A stretch of 64,000 bases of DNA. Source: Pusillimonas minor. Its GTDB lineage: Bacteria; Pseudomonadota; Gammaproteobacteria; Burkholderiales; Burkholderiaceae_B. Made by a program: the position numbers and the translations under genes. Below, piece by piece: positions 1 through 8,383 of this stretch. Each line of letters begins with the position of its first letter. Within the stretch, counting starts at the first letter, position 1. A model generated the notes under the pieces. The model made no database searches. It had not been told where the DNA came from and saw only the letters and a list, made by a program, of their open reading frames with translations. The stretch covers positions 310,001-374,000 of the forward strand of contig NZ_JACJUU010000001.1 in NCBI RefSeq assembly GCF_014237865.1. The letters are read 5' to 3'.

Positions 1-1084
1 GCAAAGCGCGCACCAAGTGCCAGCGGTAAACACCGTCGTGCCGGCGCAAGCGCATTTCAATTTCGTATTTTTCGCCGGTTTCTATAGCGCTGGACCAGGC
101 TTCGAGCACTTTGGCCTTGTCGGCCGAATGAATGTAATTGATCCATTGGTCGGCCCCCAGGGTGCGCCCCGGGATACCGGCATACTCGAAAAACAAGGGC
201 GTGACGTAGTCGACATGGCCTTCCGCCGTTGCCGTCCAGACAATGATAGGCATGGATTCGGCCAACTGCTGAAACCGTTGCAAACTGATACGCACGGCAT
301 GGTCGGCCAGCTTGCGGGCGGTAACGTCTTGCATGGCCCCTTCAATACGCACGACTCTGCCCGTTTCATCGACAATGGGCTTCCCCACCGCACGCACCCA
401 CACCCGCCGCCCGTCAAGGGTGTTGACCTGGGCGTCGATTTCGACGGGTTTGCCTTCGACCCGCGCCCGATGAAAAACAGTTTGAACATAAGCCCGGTCT
501 TCTTCGACATAAAACCCGAAACTGGCTTCGATGGAACTGGGGGTGTAGCCCGGCTCGGCCCCATGGATACGCGCAACGTCTTCAGACCACGTAACCCGGC
601 CGGAGATCAAGTCGATAGACCACCCGCCCAGGCCGCCGACGGCAGAAGCGGCTTCGAGCAGGTGTTGCTGCTCGGTAAGTTCGCGGCTGACCGAGCGCAA
701 CCGGTTGTTGACGGCCTCGAGCTGCGCATAGGCATTAACCCGGTAAATAACCAGCCACCCGGTAACTGCCACCGCAACAACCGAAATAACGCGATTAAGC
801 CAGACGTGCAAAATAGGAAAGGCCGGCGGCGCAGGAGGCGATGCAACAAAACCTATACCAATGGCTACCACGGCAGTCACCGCCACCCATAACGTAAACT
901 GAGGCCGACGTACAAGAATGGTGTAAAGCACCACCGATGCATACAAGGCGCCTGTGGCCAGGCCCAACGGGGTGACCAGGTCTAGCAAAAATACCGCCGT
1001 CAGCGCCAGGCAAACAGCAAAGACATGCAGTTTTTCGGGGCTGGCGCCTGGGCTTGCCAAAGGCGATGAGTTGTTCTCGGGCAT
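1..1084 (-). CDS. PAS-domain membrane sensor protein (partial, 3' end outside window)
   Basis: The reading frame opens at an ATG at 1084 and runs leftwards without a stop to the window edge, giving about 361 residues. After a short polar N-terminus there are hydrophobic segments over roughly residues 20-110, which read as several membrane helices. Two PAS/PAC-type domains follow. The first is near residues 140-255 and contains GGWSIDLISGRVTWSED; the second starts near 265 and contains FEYAGIPG and a PAC-like MRLRRHDGVYRWHL. The output domain (histidine kinase or GGDEF/EAL) lies outside the window, so the signalling class is open. It follows the P-type ATPase with a 78-base gap, in the same direction. 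A short dyad GTTTTG-TAA-CAAAAC (1092-1106) sits just before the start codon. Confidence 0.8.
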   Translation of the reverse strand, partial: MPENNSSPLASPGASPEKLHVFAVCLALTAVFLLDLVTPLGLATGALYASVVLYTILVRRPQFTLWVAVTAVVAIGIGFVASPPAPPAFPILHVWLNRVISVVAVAVTGWLVIYRVNAYAQLEAVNNRLRSVSRELTEQQHLLEAASAVGGLGGWSIDLISGRVTWSEDVARIHGAEPGYTPSSIEASFGFYVEEDRAYVQTVFHRARVEGKPVEIDAQVNTLDGRRVWVRAVGKPIVDETGRVVRIEGAMQDVTARKLADHAVRISLQRFQQLAESMPIIVWTATAEGHVDYVTPLFFEYAGIPGRTLGADQWINYIHSADKAKVLEAWSSAIETGEKYEIEMRLRRHDGVYRWHLVRAL

Positions 1085-1162
1085 GGGTTCGGTTTTGTAA
1101 CAAAACGTCAGGTTCGGACGCAGCGCGACACAGCCCCGAGTGTACCCTTGGTAACCTCGCGG

Positions 1163-3874
1163 TTATCGCACCCGCGAAAAAATAATTTTTGAAACCATCT
1201 TTTCGGCTTCGGCGACAAAGAAGACAACCAGACCGATACCAATGACTTTCAGCCAGTCGGTTGCCGACAAACCCGCCGAAATAAAAATAGCTTGCATGAG
1301 CGGTACATAAGTAAACGCCAACTGCAAGAAAATACAAAACAAAATGGCCACAAGACAATGCGGACTTCCGAGAATACCTTCGCGGTTAAGCACCGAATCG
1401 TAAATATGGCGACTGTTCAATAAATAGAACATTTCGCTGAACACCACCGCGTTCACCGCCAAGGTCCGGGCCACGTCCAGATCGGTACCCTGCCCGATTT
1501 CCCATACGAACAAGCCCAGCGCTCCACCGCCCATCAAAACCGATACAAATACGACCCGCCATGCAAAGAAGCCCGACAAGATACGCTCGGTTGGCGGGCG
1601 AGGGTCGCGTCGCATGATGCCGGATTCGGGCTGCTCGAAGGCGAGCGCCAACCCAAGCGTACTGACGGTGACCATGTTGATCCAAAGCACTTGTGCGGGC
1701 GTAAGCGGCAGGGTCAGGCCCAACAGCAACGCGGCGATCACGATAAGGGCTTCGCCACCGTTGGTGGGCAGCATGAACAAAATGAATTTCTTGACGTTGT
1801 CGTAGACTGCGCGACCTTCGCGCACAGCAACCGCAATCGTCGCAAAGTTATCGTCGGCAAGCACCATATCGGCGGCATCTTTGGCGGCCTCGGTGCCCTT
1901 AAGCCCCATGGCAACGCCCACATCGGCCCGTTTAAGTGCAGGCGCATCGTTCACGCCGTCGCCTGTCATGGCCACCACATGCCCTTGCTGTTGCAACGCA
2001 TGCACCAAACGCAGCTTATGTTCGGGGCTTGCCCGGGCAAATACATCGATGTCGGTTACCACCCGGGCCAGGGCGGTATCGTCGAGCAGCGCAATTTCCG
2101 CCCCCGTCAGCGCCGGCTTTCCGGCGCCAATAGCAAGCTGCGCGCCAATTGCCTTGGCCGTGTCGGCGTGATCACCGGTGATCATCTTGACGCGAATACC
2201 CGCATCGTGGCAGTCGGCCACCGCTCTGATCGCTTCATCACGCGGTAGGTCGATAATGCCGACCAACGCCAGCAACGTATAGCCCTCGGTGACGTCGTCG
2301 GGGGCAAGGCTCGCCCCCGACGGCTCGACCTGCTTTTGTGCCAGTGCCAACAAACGCAAGCCTCTGGCGGCGGTGTCGTTCGCCATGCGACGCCAGTAAT
2401 CGACCTGAATGGGGCGCGGCCCACCCGCCGCAAGCTCGAAACGACACATATCGATAATGCGCTCCGGCGCCCCTTTGACAAACACCCACGACAAACCGTC
2501 GCCATCGCGGTGCTGTGTCGCCATATAGCGGTTTTCAGACTCGAAGGGAATGGAATCGACCCGTGGCCAACTGGCATGCCGCTCGGTTTCGGTCCGGCCC
2601 GCTTTGCGCCCCAGCACCAGCAACGCACCCTCGGTCGGGTCACCCTCGACCTGCCAGCGTTCGTCTTCGAAGAACAAGCCGCCATCGTTGCACAGTGCAC
2701 CTACCCTTAGGGCCTGAGACAACACAGCATGCTGCTCCGGGTCGATTTCCCGCCCTTCAACACTAAAAATACCGGTGGGCTCGTAGCCCACGCCACTGAC
2801 ATCAACCGCCTCTTCGGCACACACCACACGCTGGACGGTCATTTCGTTACGCGTCAGTGTGCCGGTTTTATCGCTGCAGATTACAGTGACCGACCCAAGG
2901 GTCTCGACGGCCGGTAAACGGCGAATAATGGCCTTTTGGCGGGCCATGCGTTGCACCCCCAATGCCAGCGTAACCGTCATGATGGCGGGCAAACCCTCGG
3001 GAATGGCCGATGCCACCAGCGCAACCACCATCATAAACATATCGATGACAGGCTCGCCGCGCACCCACACGCCGTAAGCAAAGGTCAGGGCGGCAATGAT
3101 CATAATGATCAGCGCCAGCACATAAGAAAAATGATTGATCTGGCGCATCATGGGCGTACTGACCTGCCGGATCGACGCCAGCATCTGGTTGATTTTGCCC
3201 AGCTCGGTATGCGCCCCGGTGGCCACAACAACGCCCGTCGCCTGCCCATTAAGCGCCAGCGTGCCCGCAAAGGCCATACCCGTCCGGTCGCCCAGGGCCT
3301 CATCGGGGCCGACCGGATGTATGTCTTTATCGACCGGCAACGACTCGCCGGTTAGCGCGGCCTCTTCGATGCGCAATGTCTTGACAGACATAAGCCTGAC
3401 ATCGGCCGGCACCTTGTCACCCGGATTCAGCACAATGATGTCGCCGGGCACCAGCAAACCGGCGTCTATTTCGTAGCGCCGTCCGGCGCGCACCACCGTG
3501 GCGTGCGGAGACAACATGTTCCGGATGGCATCGAGCGCGGACTCGGCTTTGCCCTCCTGGATAAAGCCAATGACTGCATTGATAAGCACCGCAGCCAGCA
3601 AAACGCCCGAGTCGATGAAATGGTCGAACAAGGCGGTAACCGCAGCTGCCGCGAGCATGATGTACAGCAATATGTTGTGGAACTGAGCCAGAAACCGCTT
3701 TAGGGGCCCGCGCTTGCGCGGCGGCGCCAGGCGGTTGGGCCCGTATTGGGCCAGACGTCTGGCGGCTTCGTCTTCAGAGAGGCCGTCGGGGCTGGCTTGA
3801 ACCCGTTCGCGGGCCTCGTCGACAGTCAGCGTATGCCACAGCGGGGTTTGACTGTTGGGGGGTAAAGCAGGCAT
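1163..3874 (-). CDS. P-type cation-transporting ATPase (type II, Ca2+/H+-ATPase-like)
   Basis: This 903-residue protein is a full-length P2-type ATPase of the inner membrane that should couple ATP hydrolysis to cation transport. Visible in order: cation ATPase N-terminal domain (about 12-75), actuator loop TGES (175-178), M4 motif IPEGLPA (291-297), phosphorylation motif DKTGT (335-339), nucleotide-binding KGAPE (467-471), hinge TGDGVNDAP (637-645) and a six-helix C-terminal domain. M5 carries N-G-G-E (705-708). M6 reads NMVTVS, so the acidic residue of SERCA's N-x-x-T-D is missing. That resembles PMA1/CtpF-like bacterial pumps, and the transported ion (Ca2+, Mn2+, Na+ or H+) cannot be assigned. 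GGAGG precedes the ATG. It is probably co-transcribed with the microprotein 36 bases upstream. Confidence 0.93.
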   Translation of the reverse strand: MPALPPNSQTPLWHTLTVDEARERVQASPDGLSEDEAARRLAQYGPNRLAPPRKRGPLKRFLAQFHNILLYIMLAAAAVTALFDHFIDSGVLLAAVLINAVIGFIQEGKAESALDAIRNMLSPHATVVRAGRRYEIDAGLLVPGDIIVLNPGDKVPADVRLMSVKTLRIEEAALTGESLPVDKDIHPVGPDEALGDRTGMAFAGTLALNGQATGVVVATGAHTELGKINQMLASIRQVSTPMMRQINHFSYVLALIIMIIAALTFAYGVWVRGEPVIDMFMMVVALVASAIPEGLPAIMTVTLALGVQRMARQKAIIRRLPAVETLGSVTVICSDKTGTLTRNEMTVQRVVCAEEAVDVSGVGYEPTGIFSVEGREIDPEQHAVLSQALRVGALCNDGGLFFEDERWQVEGDPTEGALLVLGRKAGRTETERHASWPRVDSIPFESENRYMATQHRDGDGLSWVFVKGAPERIIDMCRFELAAGGPRPIQVDYWRRMANDTAARGLRLLALAQKQVEPSGASLAPDDVTEGYTLLALVGIIDLPRDEAIRAVADCHDAGIRVKMITGDHADTAKAIGAQLAIGAGKPALTGAEIALLDDTALARVVTDIDVFARASPEHKLRLVHALQQQGHVVAMTGDGVNDAPALKRADVGVAMGLKGTEAAKDAADMVLADDNFATIAVAVREGRAVYDNVKKFILFMLPTNGGEALIVIAALLLGLTLPLTPAQVLWINMVTVSTLGLALAFEQPESGIMRRDPRPPTERILSGFFAWRVVFVSVLMGGGALGLFVWEIGQGTDLDVARTLAVNAVVFSEMFYLLNSRHIYDSVLNREGILGSPHCLVAILFCIFLQLAFTYVPLMQAIFISAGLSATDWLKVIGIGLVVFFVAEAEKMVSKIIFSRVR

Positions 3875-3910
3875 CAGTCCTCCGGTGACAACGGCATCGC
3901 CCTTGTCGCG

Positions 3911-4081
3911 TCAGGATGAAAAGAGTTCGATTGCTTTTTGGACAACCGCATACAGCGTGGCCATCAGCCCGATGCCCAACAGCACCATGCCCGGGTTGCG
4001 ATCGCGAAAACCGACGCCGATGATCAGCAGGAGCACCCCCACAATAAAGATGATCAGGACGGTATTGTTATGAAAAAACAT
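3911..4081 (-). CDS. 56-residue two-helix membrane microprotein
   Basis: This small frame starts at the ATG at 4081 behind GGGGA and encodes 56 residues. Two hydrophobic helices, about 8-23 and 31-48, flank a short charged loop, GFRDRNP (24-30). The coding potential looks real because hydrophobicity is periodic and confined to this frame, and because the gene ends 36 bases before the P-type ATPase in the same direction. The frame also stays open upstream into the end of the YdgA-like gene, but the 4081 start fits the ribosome binding site and the non-overlap. The family is not recognised. By position it could be an accessory subunit of the ATPase, as KdpF is for KdpB, but that is inference. 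Confidence 0.6.
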   Translation of the reverse strand: MFFHNNTVLIIFIVGVLLLIIGVGFRDRNPGMVLLGIGLMATLYAVVQKAIELFSS

Positions 4082-4132
4082 GAGGATCCCCAGACTAGAA
4101 TTTCTGTATGAGATCGTACATGCAAAATATAA

Positions 4133-4193
4133 CGGGCGCCTGCAAAAAAAGGCGCCCGGGTTGATACAAATCAAGGGCCGGACAACGCCGGCC
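4133..4193 (-). terminator. Tandem hairpins downstream of the YdgA-like gene
   Basis: Two GC-rich inverted repeats lie between the YdgA-like stop and the microprotein. GGCCGG pairs with CCGGCC (4176-4193), and CGGGCGCC pairs with GGCGCCCG (4133-4158). On the minus strand the second is followed by TTATATTTTG, a loose U-rich tract. Termination of the fkpB-ispH-ydgA unit is the likely role. Confidence 0.5.
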
Positions 4194-4205
4194 TGGCGTA
4201 CAACA

Positions 4206-5657
4206 CTACTGCAGCAGCAACAACGAACCGCGCTGCAGGAATTCGGCCACAGACAAGGCCTGGCCATTGACCACCATCTGCTGGTCTTGATAGCGAATAT
4301 TTGACGACAGCACGCCATCGGCATAAGCGGCCAGACCGGCACGCTGAAGGCGCCCGGCGTAAACATCGAAGAGCATACGTGCACGCGCATTGGCCTGGGC
4401 TTCGGAGGACTCGTCTTCGGCCAACTGGCTGTAGGCCTTGGCCATCATCGACTTGTTCAGCGAGAACGAAAGATCGAGCGTGCCAATGGCTTGCATAAGG
4501 ATATCTTCGGTGGGGGCATCGATATAAACGATATCGGGCCGGACGAAATCGGCCTTGACCGAGAACTGGCTTTGGCCATCGCCATTGTCCCAGACGACGG
4601 GGTCGACCCCCAGCGAGGGCCTGGACTTTAAGGCTTCGAAGAGGTGCTCGCGCAAGCGAAGCAAATCGTTGTGATCGAGTTGCGGGACATCGTCTTCAGA
4701 CAAGCCCTGTTCGGCCAAAATGTCGTCGTACTGACGGGTTAACGCGCCCAACGCCTGAAGGTCGAGCCGACCGACCTGAAACCCGGCGGCGAACTTGCCC
4801 AGGTTTTTCCCCGAAAACGCCACACTGGCGATATCGTAGCGGGCACTACCATCGAAACTATTGTTTTGTTCGCTGCTGTTACCCGTTACCGACAGATCGG
4901 ACAGGCCAAGCACTTCTTGCTTTTCGGCAAGCAGCCCCAAACGCTGGACATTGAGCTTGAACTGTGTGACGTGGTTACGATCAGTTGCCGCGAACTGGTA
5001 TGTTTTGTCGAAAACCATAGTGTCGACCAGCACAGATTCGTCGGTGGTGGTGTTTGTGACCTGCAGCTTGGGAAACGAGCCCCGGGTGGTGGCCGAATCG
5101 AGACCGCTGCTGAACTCGATGGTCATGTCGCCGCCGGCAAACGACACCTGCATGCCGTCAGGGGAGGTGTGCTCTACCGGTGCAAACGTGGCCTGAGTGG
5201 ACCCCGCCCCCGAAAACCCGACTCGGGTCGTGATGTCGAGCGGCTTGTCCCCCTTGTGGCTATCGAACCAGGCCTGGGTAGCGGCGTTGGGCACCAGACT
5301 GGCGCGGCTTAGCGCCAGCATGGGCGCGAATTGGCCCTGACGCACGGCCGACAACGGAAACGGGCCATGCTCGAGGCGATCACCCAGCAAGTACTCGGTA
5401 ACCGCACCGCCTTGCCCGACTATTTTCAGCGAGTAAATAATGTGGGACGAAAACAGGCCGCGATCGTAACGACTGACGGACAGTTGCATGGGCTGCGTAC
5501 TGGCTTCGGCACCGAAAATGCGCCCAAGGTTTTGATTGCCGGTTTGCACCGCGCTTTCGATAACGTCTTGAGCGCGCTGACCCACATACCAACTGGCCGC
5601 GCCATAGGCAACTGCCAACACCAGCACCAACCCCACCAACTTCACGCTTTTTTTCAT
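4206..5657 (-). CDS. YdgA family protein (DUF945)
   Basis: This 483-residue protein has an N-terminal signal anchor, with lysines at 2-3 and 6 then a hydrophobic run to about residue 20, followed by a long soluble region. The pattern matches the YdgA/DUF945 family of inner-membrane-anchored periplasmic proteins, whose molecular role is poorly known. The family signature near the start is visible: SRYDRGLFSS at about 62-71. The start lies two bases from the ispH stop, so it is the last gene of fkpB-ispH-ydgA. Length is close to the E. coli homologue (about 500). Function is left unassigned. Confidence 0.75.
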   Translation of the reverse strand: MKKSVKLVGLVLVLAVAYGAASWYVGQRAQDVIESAVQTGNQNLGRIFGAEASTQPMQLSVSRYDRGLFSSHIIYSLKIVGQGGAVTEYLLGDRLEHGPFPLSAVRQGQFAPMLALSRASLVPNAATQAWFDSHKGDKPLDITTRVGFSGAGSTQATFAPVEHTSPDGMQVSFAGGDMTIEFSSGLDSATTRGSFPKLQVTNTTTDESVLVDTMVFDKTYQFAATDRNHVTQFKLNVQRLGLLAEKQEVLGLSDLSVTGNSSEQNNSFDGSARYDIASVAFSGKNLGKFAAGFQVGRLDLQALGALTRQYDDILAEQGLSEDDVPQLDHNDLLRLREHLFEALKSRPSLGVDPVVWDNGDGQSQFSVKADFVRPDIVYIDAPTEDILMQAIGTLDLSFSLNKSMMAKAYSQLAEDESSEAQANARARMLFDVYAGRLQRAGLAAYADGVLSSNIRYQDQQMVVNGQALSVAEFLQRGSLLLLQ

Positions 5658-5659
5658 TT

Positions 5660-6628
5660 TTATTCCTGATCAGATTTGCCGGACAAGCCTTTAGGCAAAG
5701 GAAATGCGATGTTTTCTTCGGCGCCGGGCAACGGGCGCACCGAAACAACGCCCAGCGACTTCAGACGCGCTATAACATTTTCAACCAGCACCTCGGGTGC
5801 CGAGGCGCCCGCGGTAAGGCCTACGCGACGTGCGCCGGCAACCCACTCGGGCTGAATCATCGCGGGGTCATCGATAAGGTAGGCCTTGGCCCCTTTGCGC
5901 TCGGCCACTTCGCGCAGACGATTGGAATTTGAGCTATTGACACTGCCCACCACCAGGACCACGTCGCATTGCGGCGCCATAAACTTGACGGCATCCTGGC
6001 GATTTTGCGTGGCATAGCAGATGTCGCTTTTTTTAGGCTCGACAATAGAGGGGAAGCGAGTACGCAGCGCACTGGCGACCTTTTCGGCATCGTCGACCGA
6101 CAACGTGGTTTGTGTCACAAACGCCAGATTGTCCGGGTGTTTAACCTGCAAGGCCTCGACGTCCTCGGGGGTTTCGACCAAATACATGCCGTCGGGCACC
6201 TGACCCAGCGTACCCTCGACTTCGGGGTGGCCCTTGTGGCCAATCATGATGATTTCGCGGCCGGCCTGACGCATTTTGGAAACCTCGACATGCACCTTGG
6301 TCACCAGCGGGCAGGTCGCATCGAACACCTTCAGGCCAAGATCGTCGGCTTGCCGACGTACCGCTTTGGACACCCCGTGTGCAGAAAACACAACAATTGC
6401 ACCGGCTGGCGCATCGTCAAGCTCGTCGATGAAAATGGCGCCTTTTTCGCGCAGATCGTTAACCACATAGCGGTTATGCACGATCTCGTGGCGTACATAG
6501 ATAGGCGCACCATAAATTTCAAGCGCCCGCTCGACGATCTCGATGGCGCGGTCGACACCGGCACAAAACCCCCTGGGTTGCGCCAGAACGACCTCGGTGG
6601 CGGATAAATCGGGATATTCGGCTTGCAT
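5660..6628 (-). CDS. ispH: 4-hydroxy-3-methylbut-2-enyl diphosphate reductase IspH
   Basis: IspH (LytB) is a cytosolic [4Fe-4S] enzyme that performs the last step of the MEP pathway, reducing HMBPP to IPP and DMAPP. The 322-residue sequence holds the three cluster cysteines C22 ([10 protein letters not shown]), C106 (ATCPLV) and C204 (ICYATQNR). It also has substrate-binding histidines and the catalytic glutamate in HPEVEGT (H134, E136), and the serine/asparagine motif NSSNSNRL. Its start codon directly abuts the fkpB stop (TAAATG on the minus strand), which implies translational coupling. The fkpB-ispH pair is conserved in proteobacteria. Confidence 0.97.
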   Translation of the reverse strand: MQAEYPDLSATEVVLAQPRGFCAGVDRAIEIVERALEIYGAPIYVRHEIVHNRYVVNDLREKGAIFIDELDDAPAGAIVVFSAHGVSKAVRRQADDLGLKVFDATCPLVTKVHVEVSKMRQAGREIIMIGHKGHPEVEGTLGQVPDGMYLVETPEDVEALQVKHPDNLAFVTQTTLSVDDAEKVASALRTRFPSIVEPKKSDICYATQNRQDAVKFMAPQCDVVLVVGSVNSSNSNRLREVAERKGAKAYLIDDPAMIQPEWVAGARRVGLTAGASAPEVLVENVIARLKSLGVVSVRPLPGAEENIAFPLPKGLSGKSDQE

Positions 6629-7105
6629 TTACAACACCCCCAAAAGCTTGACGTCGATGCGTAAATCGGCCCCTGCCAACGGATGGTTGAAATCGAAAAT
6701 GGCCGAATCGCCGTCCCATTGTTTACAAATGCCCGAATACCGGCCGCCGTTGGGGGCCGCAAACTCGACGATATCGCCGGGTTCGTATTGCACGCCCGGC
6801 TCGGAGTGCGCCTCGAGCATGGTGCGGCTCACGCGCTGGATAAGGTCGGGGTTACGGTCGCCGTAGGCTTGCGCTGCCGGCAGTTCGAGCACGAATTCGG
6901 TGCCCTCTTCGCGGCCGACAAGCGCGGCCTCCATGGTGGGCGCCCACTGCCCCATGCCCAGCTGCAGCGTGGCCGGCTTTTGAGAAAACGTATCGACAAA
7001 GACTGAACCGGCCGCCGGGCCTGTTATCAAGGTAATGCGATAGTGCAGGGTCAGGTAGGAGTCCGGACGGACAAAAGCATTCACTGGATCTGTAGAAGAA
7101 GTCAA
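6629..7105 (-). CDS. fkpB: FKBP-type peptidyl-prolyl cis-trans isomerase (SlpA/FkpB)
   Basis: This is a 158-residue cytosolic FKBP of the SlpA/FkpB kind, with the FKBP fold interrupted by the inserted-in-flap domain. Family signatures are GMGQWAPTMEAALVG near 50-64, AYGDRNPDLIQ near 80-90 and FDFNHPLAGADL near 138-149. No ATG is available: the frame is closed upstream by a TGA three codons before a TTG at 7105. Translation must therefore start at that TTG or at a GTG six codons later (7087). It leads the unit with ispH and the YdgA-like gene, and is divergent from radC across 48 bases. Confidence 0.9.
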   Translation of the reverse strand: MTSSTDPVNAFVRPDSYLTLHYRITLITGPAAGSVFVDTFSQKPATLQLGMGQWAPTMEAALVGREEGTEFVLELPAAQAYGDRNPDLIQRVSRTMLEAHSEPGVQYEPGDIVEFAAPNGGRYSGICKQWDGDSAIFDFNHPLAGADLRIDVKLLGVL

Positions 7106-7153
7106 AATCTGTCACCGTAGAGGTCATTACTGACCCCTATTTTAGAGCTTCTC

Positions 7154-7831
7154 ATGACGCTTCACAGCAACCCGCAAAACGACGAACGCCCGCGCGAGCG
7201 ATTACTGGCGCACGGGGCCCATACGCTTACCTCGGCAGAGCTTCTGGCCATCATATTAAGAACCGGCACCAAAGGCCGAAACGCGGTCATGCTGGGGCAC
7301 GACTTACTGCAAGCCTTCAAAGGCCTGCGCAACCTGCTTTCGGCAGATGCCGCCAACCTGATGCGTGCACCCGGCCTTGGGCAAGCCAAAACATGCGAAC
7401 TGCTGGCGGTTAGCGAGCTTGCGCGACGCGCGCTGACTGAAGAGCTGACCCAAGGCATTGCACTGGACCAACCCCAGCGGGTGCGCACCTATTGCATCGC
7501 CACTATTGGCCACCACAAGGTAGAGCATTGCATTGCCCTATACCTGGACAGCCAGTTTCGTCTGATTACCAGCGAAGAGGTTTCGAAGGGCACGCTTAGC
7601 CAGGCCTCGGTCTACCCGCGCGAGCTGGTCAAGGCGGCCTTGCAACATCATGCTGCTGCCGTCATTTTGGCGCACAACCACCCGTCCGGGGTGGCCGAAC
7701 CCAGCCAGTCCGACCTGAACCTGACCCGCCACCTTAAACAGGCGCTGGCCATGGTCGACATCAGACTGCTTGACCACCTGGTGGTGACCGGCTCGGGGGC
7801 CGTGTCGTTGGCAGAGCGGGGGCAACTGTAG
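7154..7831 (+). CDS. radC: RadC family JAB/MPN-domain protein
   Basis: This 225-residue RadC homologue has an N-terminal UPF0758/helix-hairpin-helix region (LMRAPGLGQAK near 69-79) and a C-terminal JAMM metalloprotease-like domain. The metal site is intact: glutamate in SEEVSKG (near 140-146), H174-N-H176-P-S-G and D187. Despite the historical repair name, RadC is not established as a recombination-repair protein, and its substrate is unknown. In many proteobacteria radC is followed directly by rpmB-rpmG; here about 6.5 kb of other genes lie between. A hairpin spans the stop codon. Confidence 0.93.
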   Translation: MTLHSNPQNDERPRERLLAHGAHTLTSAELLAIILRTGTKGRNAVMLGHDLLQAFKGLRNLLSADAANLMRAPGLGQAKTCELLAVSELARRALTEELTQGIALDQPQRVRTYCIATIGHHKVEHCIALYLDSQFRLITSEEVSKGTLSQASVYPRELVKAALQHHAAAVILAHNHPSGVAEPSQSDLNLTRHLKQALAMVDIRLLDHLVVTGSGAVSLAERGQL

Positions 7832-7840
7832 TGCCCCCGC
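7816..7840 (+). terminator. GC-rich hairpin across the radC stop codon
   Basis: GCGGGGGCA (7816-7824) pairs perfectly with TGCCCCCGC (7832-7840) around a seven-base loop that contains the TAG stop. No U-run follows, so intrinsic termination would be weak. It could instead act as an mRNA 3'-end stabiliser. Confidence 0.35.
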
Positions 7841-7862
7841 AATAACAACCGCACAACAAGCT

Positions 7863-7890
7863 TTTAGAAAAATTGCTGGCGTGTTAATAT
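7863..7890 (+). promoter_or_regulatory. Possible sigma-70 promoter of L31B
   Basis: TTTAGA (7863-7868) and TAATAT (7885-7890) are separated by 16 bases, upstream of a leader of about 110 bases. The -35 match is poor. It is reported because the region is AT-rich against a GC-rich background and leads into a repeat-containing leader. Confidence 0.3.
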
Positions 7891-7920
7891 TAGGGGTTAC
7901 CCAGGATACGTAGCCTGCAA

Positions 7921-7962
7921 TTTTGCACCGCATAATTTTTGCACCGCATTAATTCTCGGTGC
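7921..7962 (+). repeat. Tandem repeat with downstream complement in the L31B leader
   Basis: TTTTGCACCGCAT occurs twice (7921-7933 and 7937-7949), 16 bases apart. A following CGGTGC (7957-7962) is complementary to the GCACCG core of either copy. Two mutually exclusive hairpins are therefore possible ahead of the L31B start codon. Confidence 0.5.
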
Positions 7963-8005
7963 GCGCCAGGCCGGCGACCCAAAATTTTACCTACAGGAAC
8001 CTACC

Positions 8006-8272
8006 ATGAAAGAAGGCATTCACCCCGAATACCGCGAAGTCGTTTTCCTCGACCAGCAAACCGGCAACAAGTTCGTTTCGCGCTCTACCCTGAACACCCG
8101 CGAAACCATCGAACTCGACGGCAAAACCCATCCGCTGTTCAAGTGTGAAGTCACTTCCGAATCGCACCCCTTCTACACGGGCGCGCAAACCCGCATCGTC
8201 GAAACCGGCCGCGTTGAAAAATTCCGCGCTCGTTTCGCCCGCACCGCCGGCACCGTCAAAAAGGGCGCGTAA
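8006..8272 (+). CDS. rpmE2: 50S ribosomal protein L31 type B
   Basis: This 88-residue protein is the zinc-independent type B form of ribosomal protein L31. It lacks the CxxC zinc ribbon of type A L31 (one cysteine in total) and carries family landmarks [15 protein letters not shown] and the basic tail [11 protein letters not shown]31 sits at the central protuberance and bridges the subunits. In E. coli the B form replaces the zinc form under zinc limitation through Zur. No clear Zur operator was found here, so it may be the housekeeping L31 of this organism. The start is the ATG behind an AGGAACCT-like site. Confidence 0.96.
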   Translation: MKEGIHPEYREVVFLDQQTGNKFVSRSTLNTRETIELDGKTHPLFKCEVTSESHPFYTGAQTRIVETGRVEKFRARFARTAGTVKKGA

Positions 8273-8293
8273 GCTCCTTATTTGCGCTGGTAA

Positions 8294-8343
8294 GGCTGCG
8301 TTTTTTACGCAGCCCCTGAAGGCAGCCTCAAGGCTGCCTTTTT
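8294..8343 (+). terminator. Double hairpin terminator after L31B
   Basis: GGCTGCG (8294-8300) pairs with CGCAGCC (8308-8314). It is followed by AAGGCAGCC (8319-8327) pairing with GGCTGCCTT (8332-8340) and a short T-run. The second hairpin is a good intrinsic terminator. The repeated GGCTGC units would also allow alternative pairings. Confidence 0.75.
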
Positions 8344-8383
8344 AATTTAAGATTGCACCTTTATCCGCACCCTTTTCCAACTC

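Noticed and set aside
1092-1106. Dyad GTTTTG-TAA-CAAAAC before the PAS sensor start
   Set aside because: It is short and AT-only, with no U-run and no known operator match, so it was not listed as a separate site.
7841-8005. Search for a Zur operator upstream of L31B
   Set aside because: No convincing Zur palindrome was found, so zinc regulation is not claimed.
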